The position numbers and the translations under genes are program-made. From the NCBI RefSeq assembly GCF_000801105.2, contig NC_079512.1, positions 38,953,848 through 39,017,847 of the forward strand: 64,000 bases of DNA, written 5' to 3'. Numbering within the stretch: position 1 is the stretch's first letter; every line of letters begins with the position of its first letter. The DNA is from Raphanus sativus. Lineage: Eukaryota; Streptophyta; Magnoliopsida; Brassicales; Brassicaceae. The notes under the pieces were generated by a model. That model saw only the letters and a list, made by a program, of their open reading frames with translations. It ran no database searches and was not told the DNA's origin. Below are positions 46,604 through 58,852 of this stretch, piece after piece.

Positions 46604-47577
46604 GTTCCCCCTTCTTCCTCTCTCCGCTGCATCTACCGTCTGTAGGCAACGGATCCGTCTTCTCCTTCGTCGAATTTGATCAGAGAATTAGGGTTTGTCT
46701 TGGTAATGGAGTGTAGTGTAGTTTAGAATGAAATGAAGAAAAAGATTATATATATATATATCGTGGAAAATAATGTTACCGTTACTACTAAATTTGGTTA
46801 GTCTTTTCAGACATTAATCTAGAGTCTTTTGATTGCCTTGTCCATTTAAGAGAATGCTACAACACATTAAATGTTTTAAGCAAGTTGAATCCTTTAATAC
46901 TAGCCCGCAGATCAAAACTTTTGCTTGATAGAACATGCTTATATTTCTAGGGGATACTCTAATTAATATTTTAAATTCTGAAAAATGCATTTTTCCATTT
47001 TTTGAAAACTACCATCTCTTTTAAACAAAACATCGTGGGAGTTTTCTTGTATAACAGAGGAAACCACCATAAAATGTTTTTTTTTGTTCTTGATTAAAAT
47101 GTTCTAACATTTAAAGCTATAAGGTTTAGGTTTCACATAAATGATATTAATGTGTTATCTGATTGATTCAGTGAGTCATGTGAAGATTTGTATTGAATCA
47201 ATTCCCAAGAAGACTTTTATTTGGTAACTATGGTTTTTCTGATTTTGTGTGATAAATTGATCTGGTAGTTGTGTGCTATGTGAATCAAATGAAAACTGAA
47301 TGATAATTGATCAAAATGAAATATGTTCACCCGCTCCTGCTCCCTCCCTCTCATTAGATTTAAAGTTTTGTATATAACTCCTCAATTGTTCTTGACATGC
47401 AACTAAAGATACGAATCATGATGTATAAGAAGCATTTTTGGATTCATTCAATAGAGAATTATGTTTTCAAAGTAACTCATTAGACTTATACAAAACTTTA
47501 AATCTAATGAAAAGCCATATCTAGTAGTAGATTATTTCATCTTCTTCTTCTTCATGGTGGTGGTCTTATTATAACTC
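46604..47577. other. Intergenic, CYCB1;1 3' flank
   Basis: It contains a TA microsatellite near 46748-46762. No coding exon is seen. Confidence 0.5.
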
Positions 47578-49618
47578 CTAAGCAGAGTCGGTTCCGGTCA
47601 ACAAAGATTTGGCCGGAGGAATCATAGCAACAGCGAACCTTTCCTCCTTGGAGTACTTCTTTCGTAAGGCTCCCTTCTTACTACCCTCACTCCCTTCTTG
47701 TTGCTGCTGCTGCTGCTGTTTCCACTGCTGAAACGCCAATAGCTTCGCACAATCCCTGTTTTCATCATCATTGTAAACAAATCAATCAGCTTGATGAAGA
47801 GGGAGAAAAATGGAAAAGGATCTTTTATTTTACACACACTCACATGAGCTGAGATTCGGAATAGCCGGTGTGGTGCTTGAGAGTGTCGGTCCAAACGGGA
47901 ACTTGGTGAAGAGCTGATCTCGCTGCGTAGATTGCAGCTGCAGCAACCATTGATGGGCTGAACATTATGGTTGTGTCGTAATGCATTACACCTAACTCCG
48001 CCAGATAGTGCACCATGTTCTCCATCTAAAAGACAGAAAAACAAGAACCAGTTGAGCTTTATTATAGTGTAATAAGAAGAAGAAAAAACAGGAAAGAAAC
48101 TGCAGCAACCAGCTATCTTACTCGTTGGTCTGCAATGGAAGCTTTGATGAAACGTGCGAGGAAGACATAATGTGTCGGAACTGTCAAGTACCACTCGAGT
48201 GTAGACAGTATTGTCTTTTCCATCACCAGTACCTGTTTGTGACTGTATGCATGGTCTGCAATGTCAACTAGATCACCCACCTGCAATAAAAGTTTGAACT
48301 TAGCTATATCGTTCAAAATGGTCTAAAAGTTCATTTGATTGTTCTTTATATTACCTGTGGTGGCCAGATCTCTTCATATTTGGATGACATGAGAAGAGCA
48401 CTGAGACCAACCAGCTGCAGTTCTTTTCTAGGTACTGGCTTAGCAGACAAGAACCGATCCATGATGTTGACCGTGAGGTAAAACGTCTCAGGGTTTAGCT
48501 CGAATCTGACACATACATCTACCAACCATTCAACCAGAATGAATCTCATCTTCTCGTTAATCTCGGGCTGCGACCTCATGTAATCAGTTGGACGCCATTC
48601 ACTCTGCCAATGTTTACACAAGTTTCATCAACACAATGTCACACAAGGAAAGAATTCATGAATAATAAGTAAAGTACTAACCTCAACAGACTTGTAGAAG
48701 CTGTAGATATCTTCCACATACTCAACAGCTGCAAGGTCATTCTCAGCATCAGCAGAATCGATATCAACAATCTTTTCTTTCTGCCTCTTCTCCAAACCAC
48801 TAGCAGCCTGAATAATAATAGCAAACGGAAACTTTCAGAATCAGACTGATTCAACCCATGAAAAGAATCATCAAAATCTAAAAAAGTTTTAACCTTGCTT
48901 CTAGCGGTAAGAACAGATGTGTAAGAGACAGCTGTTTTCTTCTTAGGGGCAGCGGCGGCGGCTTTCTTCTCCTGGACAGCAACTAAACCACGTTCTTCAT
49001 CGCTGTCTGAGCTTATCTCGATAACCTCTACATCCTTTGGCTTCTCAGCTCTCTTCTTTGGCTTTGGTACCGCGACTCTCCTCGCCACAGGTTTATTAAG
49101 CTGATATACAATAGTGACATGAGCTATCAGATCTAACTACTAATCTACAAAAAGGAACAAACTTTGAGATTTACTACCTCAACGAGTGGAGCACGTTGAG
49201 AGCGCGTACGAGGATGGTTGACCTTAGCCGGGTCGTTGTTCTTTGGGTGATTTCGTCGAACAACATTGCCTATATCACGAAGAACTTGACGGTTTCTTCC
49301 TTTCCCACCAGCATTCTTGTCATCATCTTCCACTATAACAACAACATCACCTTCACAATCCACAAACCAAAGTTCACACCTTTTAGATTCAATTTGAAAA
49401 AGAAAAAAAAAAATCAGCCACGGTAATTAAAAAACTAATTCACTAGAAGATATAACAAGAAATTCAAGAACAGAACACTCAAAACCCAGAAACAAGAGGT
49501 TCAGATTTTATACATATAAAAAGCCCTAAATCAAAAGATTCTTAGAGCATCTCCGATCAATCTCTATACTCGTCTTACCCGTGGTTTGCTGAGGAACAAT
49601 CGATCGAGACGCCATCAT
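47578..49618 (-). CDS. CYCB1;1: B-type mitotic cyclin CYCB1;1
   Basis: Eight exons on the minus strand (49618-49579, 49332-49178, 49100-48894, 48807-48682, 48603-48355, 48280-48122, 48025-47844, 47755-47578) sum to 1296 bp, 431 residues, close to the Arabidopsis length. Near the N-terminus is the destruction box RQVLRDIGN (about 28-36), the APC/C degron. A lysine-rich linker follows, then the cyclin core starting at [12 protein letters not shown] with the MRxxLxxWLVxV-type helix ([12 protein letters not shown]) that contacts CDK. The C-terminus has a Gln run (KQQQQQQ) and [12 protein letters not shown]. It partners CDKA/CDKB at G2/M and is expressed in dividing cells. The start could also be the second Met (49615). 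AACGG motifs upstream fit its G2/M expression. Confidence 0.93.
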
Positions 49619-49763
49619 TTTCGTTAGTATTATCGCTCTTCTTCTTATTCTTGGTTTTCACTTTCTTCTTCTTCACTCAGAAACCCTCGTGGAAGGATTA
49701 GTACTAAAAATAGTGGGGTCCTCTTTAAAGGAGAGGCTTCTTGAGGAAGATGAGCGGTTTCTC

Positions 49764-49830
49764 CCCCTAACGGTCTGATTTTCTAATTTCGATTTGAACG
49801 GTGCGATAGAGTCTTCATCCAACGGTGGAA
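49764..49830. promoter_or_regulatory. Cluster of AACGG (MSA-type) mitosis-specific elements upstream of CYCB1;1
   Basis: Three AACGG cores lie 150-210 bp upstream of the cyclin ATG: CCTAACGGTC (49766-49775), TGAACGGTGC (about 49795-49804) and TCCAACGGTG (49818-49827). The first fits the YCYAACGGYY consensus fully, and the third nearly so. MSA elements bind three-repeat MYB factors and confer G2/M expression on B-type cyclins. Confidence 0.7.
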
Positions 49831-49839
49831 AACTGATGT

Positions 49840-50406
49840 TTAACCTTTATGTGACCGTTTAGGGTTGAATATCTTGGGCTATAGATAGATACTACTTGTA
49901 TATGGCCCACAGGCCCATTAAGTTTAACCACAATTTTTAACCCCTAAAGCTTAATTGTAGCTGGCAGCTCCACTGACTGAATTTGAATGTTAATTTGACC
50001 TATAATCTATAAGACTATATTTGAAAACTCTAATTTAAAGAATAACACTTTGTAGCAAAGGTTATTTGAACCTGAAACAGACAAAAAAAACCCATCATTT
50101 TTTGCATTATCACTAGTCTACCAACACTTTAATCTTGATCTGAGTGTTTTGTTTGAAAACCAACTTCTGTTACATCTGTATAACAGCGGAGAAGCCAAGT
50201 GCAACGAACACACAGAGGCCAGACACAAGTACAAACGATTCAAATGTATACTTAATGAAGTCAGGTGTTTATGTTTTTGGAGTCTGAAAACTTTGGTATC
50301 ATCTGACGTTTGAAGAATTAAACTAAAAGAAATCAAATCCAGAAGCAAACTAACAATAATAATACAAAAAAAAAAACAGAAAGACAACACAGCGAGAGAG
50401 GCTTTT
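49840..50406. other. Intergenic between CYCB1;1 and RNC1
   Basis: Promoter-distal cyclin sequence and the RNC1 3' UTR. No gene is seen; in particular, no trace of the gene that I believe sits here in Arabidopsis (At4g37500). Confidence 0.45.
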
Positions 50407-52370
50407 TCAGACGATTGCTTTAGGTTGAATCTGCTCGAAGTCGAAAACCTCAAACATGAGCCTCCTAACATCAGGCTTTCCATAGATGGTGTACGCTAGT
50501 CCGTGAATAGCTTGCTGAACAGCCGTCGTCGCCGGATTCCTAAGTCTCCTGTTGTGTTCATACCGATCATGAACCTCCTCCGAGTAGATGATAAAGTTGT
50601 GAAGACGTTTCTCCCTCAGATACCTACCGCAGAACTTGTTCATCAACAGACGCCTATGTTTCTCTTGCAGCCATTTGCCTGGTGCGTCAAGGTGCTTCAT
50701 CAACAAACGCTCCGCCATTGCTATGTCTTGTATCTTTTGGCCTACGTATTCTAACCGCTCGAAACAGAACCGAGGGTGTTCGAACTTGTGCTTTGATGGA
50801 TGCAAGAAGCAGAGCTGTTAATTTACAAAAAAAAGGGTCAGAGAAGGAAAGTTTAAAAACATAGTGGATGATGTGCAAAGCTTCTTTTTTATTACCTGTA
50901 AACCGAGTCCAAGCTCGATGTTTCTTGCATCGGTTATCTCTTGGATTCTATCGTTCATCGGTAGAGGGTAACCTAGTGCCTGCATGACTTTAGGTTTGCT
51001 GTCGAAGTCCCAAATGTTCCCTCTGAAACGGTGCATTCCAGGTGGAACACAGGCTCTGAACAGCCTCGGGTGTGCGAATAAAGCATCTTCAGGAGGCTTG
51101 GAGAAGAAAGGACAATGTGTGTTAAAACATAGTATGATGATGATCAATCTTAGAAGTTAACAGTGATTCCATTTACCTTGTAAGTAGCAATATCTTGCCA
51201 GCTTAGCTTCTTGCCTTCGAATTCGACAGAAACATAATCTACATCCTCAAGCTGTCTCCTAGCTCGAGGCTGGCAATCATCCGCATCTGGATCCATCCCA
51301 AAAACCTCAAAAAGTACACGGTACACTTCCGGCATCCCGTAGCATAGATAGATTGCACCGAACAAAGCCCAGAACACAGATCTAGCGCCAAACAATACAA
51401 AGTAAACAGCACCGCAGTTAATAATAACAAAAACAAAAAATCTCTATATATATATACACTTATGCATCTACACATTTTTGTTACTATTAGAACCGCACAT
51501 GTTACGATTAAAACAATACTCAGTTCAAAGCAACCTAAACTATGAACTAACTCAAATGAACTTACTTAACGGGTGGCTCACGATCTTTCCTAAGCAACTT
51601 ATCGATATCATCATAAGGGAAGACGAGATTGTGCAAGTTAGCAGCTTTGATCCACCTGGGGAGAAACCTCTTCCCAATCAAAGCAAACACCCTCTCCCTC
51701 ATAGGCCCCGGAGACTCCCTCGGATACCTCTGCAAGAAAAACTCCGTCAGCGCGAGCTCCAGCACGTACTGCCCCAGGAACCAAAGCCTCGAGTGCCCGT
51801 TCTTCACGTGCCTAGCACGTGCCCTATCGCAAGACGGGTGCTGAAACGCCAAGTATAGAAGCGTGTCGAAATGCTTCGCGGGGTTCTCGTCGCTTAGAGT
51901 ATCCGAAGGTTCGAGGAGTATCCCAAGGCCTGTTTGACTTCGAGGAGGTACTCGTCGATCCATGTTTTGTCGGCGGTGTTGAGCTTGGAAGGAGGGAGGC
52001 AGGAGCTGAGTAAAGGGAAGGATTTGAGGGAGAGTTGTGGGCTGTTGAGGAATCTTTCCGCGAGCTTCTTGTCGTCTAGTGGTGGTCTTAGGATGAAGCG
52101 TTTCGGTGGGGGTTTCTTCTTGGGGCTCGTGGTGGTGGATTGTTTGCGCTGGGCGAGTTCCTTGAGGAGGCGTTGCGGGCTGTCTCGAGGAAGGCCCTGA
52201 GTCTCGGGTGCGAGGGAGGAGGCGTGGATTCGGAGGTTGTGGAATCTGGGTTTGGCGAAAGTCGATGGCTTTAGTTGGAATTGAGAGAGGGAAGAAGAGA
52301 AGGAGAGTTCTGGTCGGCGGAGGATGAGAGAAGAAGAAGAAGAGGGAGATGATGAAGAACAAAGCTCCAT
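50407..52370 (-). CDS. RNC1: Plastid RNase III-like splicing factor RNC1, with apparent frameshift
   Basis: Exons (minus) 52370-51566, 51381-51177, 51096-50896 and 50814-50407 would give about 539 residues. A Ser-rich transit peptide opens the protein. Two RNase III-like domains follow (LLYLAFQHPSCDRARARHV near 170-190; the second after HPSKHKFEHPRFCFERLEY) and the C-terminus is FEVFDFEQIQPKAIV. RNC1 is a plant RNase III relative that binds chloroplast group II introns and lacks the usual catalytic acidic residues. Oddity: in exon 1 the frame from the ATG reads EVKQALGYS and then hits a stop, while EPSDTLSDENPAK follows in another frame. One base is missing around 51914-51925, and the exon sum is 1619 rather than 1620. 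Everything else is intact, so this is either a recent lesion or a base-calling error. Confidence 0.85.
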
Positions 52371-54462
52371 TTGCTTTTACAAATTTAAGCAAAGCTTTGG
52401 GCTCGCGCAAAGGCGCGATTTTGATGATTGCAGCGGTAGAAGAAAGAAGTGAAGAAGATTGCAATGTTGAGTTCCATGGGCATGGATAAGGTGCCGATTT
52501 CACGATCCCCGTGGCGGGGGAGATTCTTCTTTACTGGACCGATGTTTTAGTATGATGATCTGGGCCTATTCAAGCCCATTAATACAGTGACACTGACACA
52601 CATTGGATCTCTCAGGTTCTACTTATTCAGCCCACTTTGTAACTACATATATATATCCACTTTTGAAATGTAAGTAGTTTTAAATTATAGTTCCACAGCA
52701 ATTTTAAGTTTGGATTAATTTACAAAAATCAAGTACTATAACTTTAGTTTTTCTTGGAATCTCCGTTACATTGGATACTTCATACTTTCTCTATAGCACG
52801 AGTTACTTCCGACGAAAAGTGGAAAACTAAACCATGAATAGTTATGATTTGATCTTTATATTGTATAGTAACATGTAATCATGGCAATAGACTATAGATA
52901 CAATAACGTGATCAATATTATTGAAAAATACACTTTACAGGAAAAAAAAAGATTCCTTTCGTGCTACTCCTTTGTTCTCTCGCTCACATGGCACATGATA
53001 ATCCGATTTGTATAGATATAAATACTATAAATATCAAACACTAGAAGACGCACGAGTCCTCCCATTTTGGTCGTTTTAGTATTTTTACATCCAGTTTGTG
53101 TTATTTTAATACAAAACATTTGTCAATGCAAAAGCATAATGTAATAGGATACACACATGTAGATTGACATGTCTATCTTCTTATTTTCCGATCGGGCCTC
53201 TAGTAGAAGAATGCAATGTGTTTTCTTCACGGCATGCCTGTCATTATATTATTAACCTGAAACTGAGTAATCCTCATGTAGATTGTACAATACATGCACA
53301 AAAATAGTAATTAAACAACAAAATCTAATACTTGAGTATCTTCTTTGAGTTCATCTTATCTCTAATTAGTCATATTTTGATTGTCATATTCCGATTTCAC
53401 GGATCCAATTAGGTAGGTTAAAGTTTATTTGTTTTACTTTTGATCAAGTAAGGACCAGACTATTGTCACCTTCAAAGGTGATTTTATAAAGTGAAGACTC
53501 CACTACTGTTTACTACTCCACAAAAGTGAACTGATAAATGGTAACTTTATATAATTACATTTGTTCTGCTTTCAGTGAGAAATCATAGCCAAAGCTTTGG
53601 TGGATAAAAATATTTTTTTTCTTGGTGAATACAAATAATTAACCAATTATGGACTGACTTGTTTAGTCTCTATATCCAAATTGAATATTAAATTAGCAAA
53701 TGACCTTTCCACAATTAAATAATATAGATATTTTTCTTTTGTTCTCTTCTAATCTGCTCCTTCCTCTTGTTTGCAGTGATTACTTGTTTTTTTAAAGGCA
53801 TATATTTGAGGAGACGATTCAACCATTTGCTTTTAACCTTTAAAATATATAAATATAAATCATAGATCCCTAATAACCAAATGACCCGATCAAAATTATC
53901 AAATTTATTGCTAAAGAACTTGTGATCTTGATCACAGAGACACACCCTGATAAAAATAAGATATTAGGGATGATCACTGGAAATGATTGACATTTGTTTT
54001 TGTCTTTGGTTCATTTTGACATAGATATATATATATATATTCCTTTAACAAAATCAACTTGTGTTGAAAATTGTGGAGGATAAGTTAAGCTTAATATACA
54101 TCTTTATTTTTCTTATTTTCCTTATTTTGATGAAAAAAAAATAAAATTATAAATAACGTAGATGATTAACGTAGGAACAGTTGTTATTCTTTCATATCAT
54201 CACAAAAACCTTATCTTTAAATTAAAATAGAAAACATTTAAGATCACTGATCATGTTTTGTCAATTAGAAAAGTCATGGTTTTCTTAGGAAAAGTATATA
54301 AACTAAATGATTTATAATAGAAACGTGATTGCATTTACTTGCATTGCATGGAGTAGCCCCTTTTGAATGACTGAATCGAAGAATAATTCTCGTCAACTAA
54401 AGTTTTTGTTTCTTTTTTTTAACGTCAACTGAAGTCTATATCAACAGTCGCCTAACCATATA
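52371..54462. other. Intergenic, no gene seen
   Basis: AT-rich sequence between RNC1 and the peroxidase. The minus-strand frame at 53715-53945 has no supporting motif. Confidence 0.5.
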
Positions 54463-54709
54463 TTCCCTCTGTTTTTTAAAGATACATATTTTAGACTTTT
54501 CACATATATTAAGAAATCACATTAAAAATGCATTGATTTTTGTGAATAACAATTTTCCATAATCTTTAACCAATAAAAATCCAATAAACACAATTAATTT
54601 TCTTGAAGTTAATAGATTTTCATTAAATAATACATTGAAAATGTAAAAAATGTATCTTTTTAAAACAAATTTTTTTCTTAGAACATGGATCTTTAAAAAA
54701 CAGAGGGAG
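54463..54709. mobile_element. Stowaway MITE, 247 bp
   Basis: Terminal inverted repeats TTCCCTCTGTTTTTTAAAGA (left) and, reverse-complemented, CTCCCTCTGTTTTTTAAAGA (right) match over about 20 bp. TA dinucleotides flank both ends (54461-54462 and 54710-54711), the Tc1/mariner target duplication. The interior is AT-rich and non-coding. The termini are far better preserved than in the MITE at 11986, so this insertion is younger. Confidence 0.85.
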
Positions 54710-54711
54710 TA

Positions 54712-55533
54712 TAAATTTTAAATCTATAGAACAGTAGCTCTTTATATAACGTACAAATATAAAACCATAATTAAAACCACTTTTATGTCAACTGATTTGG
54801 ACTATGTGTATTTTTCTTCCCTAGATTTGTAGTGTAGAGAAAAAAAAACTCACAAGTCCGTGTTTAACTTGGTGACAACAAGATCCAAAACTCTATTGTA
54901 TGATTAGTAAAAAAAGTAAGAAACCGTGAGATTCCGTCATTCTGTTATCTTTGGGTATTATACTGCTACTTGTCAAAATAAAGATAATCGTAGTTAACTA
55001 AGACTAATTCACTATCTAGAAAGGTATAACAGCCAGGAGTAGTGGTTGAGATATGAGAAAGATTCAAGGTGGCTATATAACACAATTATTCGCAATGCTC
55101 AGTGAAGCATCGTTATCAATCTAGATCACCATCGCTCTCTATTCCCTCATATAGATAACCTTTGTGATATACACACACAACATTTAGACAAAACAATATT
55201 ATGATATCGACAACCTAACAATGATAAAAATACAAAAACTAATGGCTTGTAAAACGGGTTTCAATTACATAGCTCATAAGATATGAAATTAACCATAAAA
55301 TTTTTAATACTTAATATCAGTCGTTCAAAGAACCTTAAAATGATGCCAAAAGTTATAATAGTATTTAGTCTTTTATTCTTTTTTTTTTTTTGATCAAAGT
55401 CTTTTATTCCTATAAAATAATGAAAATGCAAGCTGGCCGGTGCTACTTGTGCATGCCCACTATAGAAAATCATATATATAAGTTTCTTTGCTCCATTCAT
55501 GTAATCATAGATAAATAACACAAATTGAAATCA
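54712..55533. other. Peroxidase upstream region
   Basis: No gene is seen. The minus-strand frame at 55261-55521 is AT-rich and unsupported. Confidence 0.5.
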
Positions 55534-55541
55534 TATATAAA
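55534..55541 (+). promoter_or_regulatory. TATA box of the class III peroxidase
   Basis: TATATAAA lies 37 bp before the ATG at 55578. This would leave a very short 5' leader, so transcription may also start from an upstream site. Confidence 0.45.
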
Positions 55542-55577
55542 GAGAGAAAGCGAGTTGAAATAGTTAAAACAGCTAAA

Positions 55578-56855
55578 ATGGCTGCGAAGAATCTCTTATT
55601 GCTCTTTATCTTTCTTTTTCTCACCGTTAACCTCGTCTCCGCTCAACTCCGCCGTAACTTCTACGCCGGAAGTTGTCCCAACGTCGAACAAATCGTCAGA
55701 AACGCAGTTCAAAAAAAAGTCCAACAAACTTTCACCACCATCCCCGCTACTCTCCGCCTCTATTTCCACGATTGTTTCGTCAACGTAAAACATTTTATTT
55801 ATTTTTTCGTGCTTAATTAACTTTATTTTCATTAATTTGGGTCTAATTTATGAAATTAATGTCTTAGGGTTGCGATGCCTCGGTGATGATAGCATCAACC
55901 GGTAATAACAAGGCGGAGAAAGATCATCCGGATAATTTGTCCCTGGCCGGTGATGGGTTCGACACCGTCAATAAAGCCAAAGAAGCTCTTGACGCCGTTG
56001 CAAACTGTCGTAACAAAGTTTCTTGCGCTGATATTATCACAATAGCTACTCGTGACGTCGTTAATCTCGTTAGTAAAATCATCACTATCATCTTCATTAC
56101 ATCAATCATGAATTATAGTCATTATCGTTAATGTTAACTGATATAAATTTATAGGCGGGTGGACCAAGATATGAAGTGGAATTAGGAAGGCTTGATGGGC
56201 TATCGTCAACGGCGGCTAGCGTCGAGGGAAAGCTGCCCCAGCCGACGGACAACGTCAATAAACTCACTTCACTTTTTGCCAAAAACGGCCTTAGCCTTAA
56301 CGACATGGTCGCTCTCTCCGGTAAGATATTGTTCATAATCATTCGGACCAAACTTATATCTAGCTAGTGACTTATCATGACGAACATTCGGTTAGGTTTG
56401 AAATCTCTAGTACTAATTAATATAACTTTGGTTCGATATTGAAAACAGGAGCGCACACATTAGGATTCGCTCATTGCACCAAAGTGTTCAACAGAATTTA
56501 CAGTTTCAACAAGACAACGCAAGTAGACCCCACAGTTAACAAAGCTTACGTGACAGAGTTACGAGCGTCATGTCCTAGAAACATAGACCCAAGGGTGGCT
56601 ATAAACATGGACCCAACAACACCTAGACAATTCGACAACGTTTACTACAAAAACTTGCAACAAGGGAAAGGATTGTTCACGTCAGATCAAGATTTGTTCA
56701 CAGACCGTCGGTCAAAGCCAACCGTTGACTTATGGGCCAATAATGCAAACTTGTTTAATCAAGCTTTTACTAACTCCATGATCAAGCTTGGTCGTGTTGG
56801 TGTTAAAACCGGTCGTAATGGTAATATCCGTCGTGACTGTGGAGCCTTCAATTGA
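55578..56855 (+). CDS. PRX50/51: Class III peroxidase, PRX50/PRX51 type
   Basis: Exons 55578-55784, 55868-56068, 56155-56320 and 56449-56855 sum to 981 bp, 326 residues. The four-exon structure is the classical one for class III peroxidases. The signal peptide (about 1-22) ends near VSA|QL, and the mature protein begins [12 protein letters not shown]. Distal heme site: RLYFHDCFV with catalytic Arg and His. The GCDAS Ca-binding loop follows the first intron. The proximal heme ligand is His in [11 protein letters not shown]. The conserved cysteines for four disulfides are present. Secreted to the cell wall, such enzymes use H2O2 to oxidise phenolics. Sequence and position match Arabidopsis At4g37520/At4g37530, which are themselves tandem near-duplicates, so I cannot choose between them. 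Only one copy is in this window. Confidence 0.93.
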
Positions 56856-57080
56856 ATTTAAACACACTTTGATTTCTTTTATTTTCCATTTAATTTAAAT
56901 TGGGGTTTAGGGTTGTCTCATTATGCTGGTTCAGCTCCAATGTAATAAGTCTCGGTTTTGGGTTTCAGTTTGTTAAAGTAAAATGCAAACCTAAAGTTGT
57001 ATACATTTGTAAGTTAGAATCATAGTCTTAATAAATTTGATTATCTATCATATTACGAACCAGTACATCATACATGATAG
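56856..57080. other. Peroxidase 3' UTR and flank
   Basis: Includes a GTTTAGGGTT telomere-like word, which is common in plant flanks, and AATAAATTTG-type polyadenylation context near 57030. Confidence 0.4.
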
Positions 57081-58465
57081 CTAGGTGTTTTCCTGCACCA
57101 TTTAAAATATTTTTTAAAAGATAAATATAAATTATATTTATTTTTTATTAATATTATAAATTTTCTTTTTTCTTATCAATATTTTAATATAAATTTGATT
57201 TAACTGAACATTAAAATTAAGATAAAACCAATTTTGTTTATTTTGAATTATATTTAAGAATGTGCATGTATATATTTAAAATTATAATCTTAGGTAGATT
57301 TTTCTATCTATTTATTTTAATTAAAATATTAAATAAATATTAAAATTTCAGAATTGTCAAAAATTAAAATTAAACAATATTTATAAAATCTGTAAATATA
57401 TATAAAAAACTAATGATTTTACGATTTAATTTGATTTTATGATTTAATTTTATAATTTTCTAAAAATATGTATATATTTTTGAAATATTTTTAATTTAAA
57501 TGATATTTCAAAATTTGAAATGCCATAATTGAATATATTTATTTTAATGATGATTTATGCGTTATTGTCATATTTTTAAAAAGTCCAAAAATATAAATCG
57601 ATAATAAATATAATATATGAGTTATTACCATATTTTAAATTTTTTATCAAAAATATAAATTAACATTAAATATAATTGTCCATGTCATATTAATTTATAA
57701 GACATGTCATCAATTTTAGTAGCTATGTCACAATTATTAATCTATGTGTTTTCATGCACCATGTGTAGTGATGAATTTTTAAAAGTTAAATTTTATATTT
57801 AAAATGTAATTTATTAATATTATATATTTTATTATTTTGACTAATAATTAATATAAATATCATTAATTAAGCATAAAATTAAGAGAAAATATTTTTTATT
57901 TAAAATTATATTTAAGAATATATATGTATATATATAAAGTTAAAATCTTAGATAAAAAAATTTATTTATTTCATTTGGTTAAATTATTAAATCAACTTGT
58001 ACAAAATTACTAAAATCATATAAAATTGTATAGTTATCAAAATTTAAAACTAAATAATATTTATATAATTTGTAGATATCTAAAAGAAACTAATGATATT
58101 ACGATTTTTTTTTTAATTCAGAAAATTTAGATAATAAAAATTTTATTATTATAAGTAAATTATATAATATTTCGAAATTCAAAATATCATATTTGAATAT
58201 ATTTATTTTAGTGATGATTTATGAGTTATTACCATATTCTACAAAGTTTACCAAAAATATAAATCAATATTAAATGTAATACATGAGTTATTGCTATATT
58301 CTAAAAAGATTTCCAAAAAATATATTAGCATTAAATGTAATTGTCCATGTCATATTTAACCATATGACATGTCATCAATCTTAATAGCCACGTCACATAT
58401 TTTTTTGTGAAAACGATTGTAGAGAAGACATGTGGCAAATCACTTCTCAAATATAGACTAGGGGA
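57081..58465 (-). mobile_element. Helitron family A, minus strand, dimeric
   Basis: On the minus strand the 5' end is TCCCCTAGTCTATATTTGAG at 58465 going left, after a host A. The 3' end (GGTGCAGGAAAACACCTAG) is at 57081. Both match the element at 2484-3208. A second, decayed 3' terminus (CATGGTGCATGAAAACACA) lies at about 57747-57765, and the blocks on either side repeat one another (GACATGTCATCAAT at about 57711 and 58367). The structure is therefore two units head-to-tail, about 660 and 720 bp, the left lacking a clear 5' terminus. Confidence 0.65.
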
Positions 58466-58786
58466 TGATATGTATCAGTGACAAATAATACTTCGTAAGT
58501 GAGTTTGATCGCAACCTTAAATTTGTTTCAATGATTCATATGCATTCCCCTATCTCAAATCATCTAGGTTAGTAATACTGTTTCAACTTTGAAATTCACA
58601 ATATCATCCAATATATTAATTAAGAAGTGATTTTAATGATTTTTCCTTAGGTGTCAATCAGAGGTAATTTTTTTTTTATAAATTGGTTGGTTGATGATTT
58701 TAAAATTTTATTTATTTTAATCATGTTTATAGAAAGAAAAAAATCTAAAACCAATTAGTAAGGTATTAGTTACCAAATAATCTATG

Positions 58787-58824
<38 letters not shown>

Positions 58825-58852
58825 TATATATATCTATATATATATATACAAA
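58466..58852. other. Intergenic with long TA microsatellite
   Basis: An almost uninterrupted TA-rich tract (about 58785-58850) ends right at the next Helitron, as expected if elements insert into A|T sites. Confidence 0.55.

Noticed and set aside
51478..52200. Plus-strand frames over RNC1 exon 1
   Set aside because: Antisense shadows; the minus-strand protein clearly matches RNC1 despite the frameshift.
58785..58852. TA-rich tract as a regulatory or origin element
   Set aside because: A simple microsatellite; similar tracts recur through the window.
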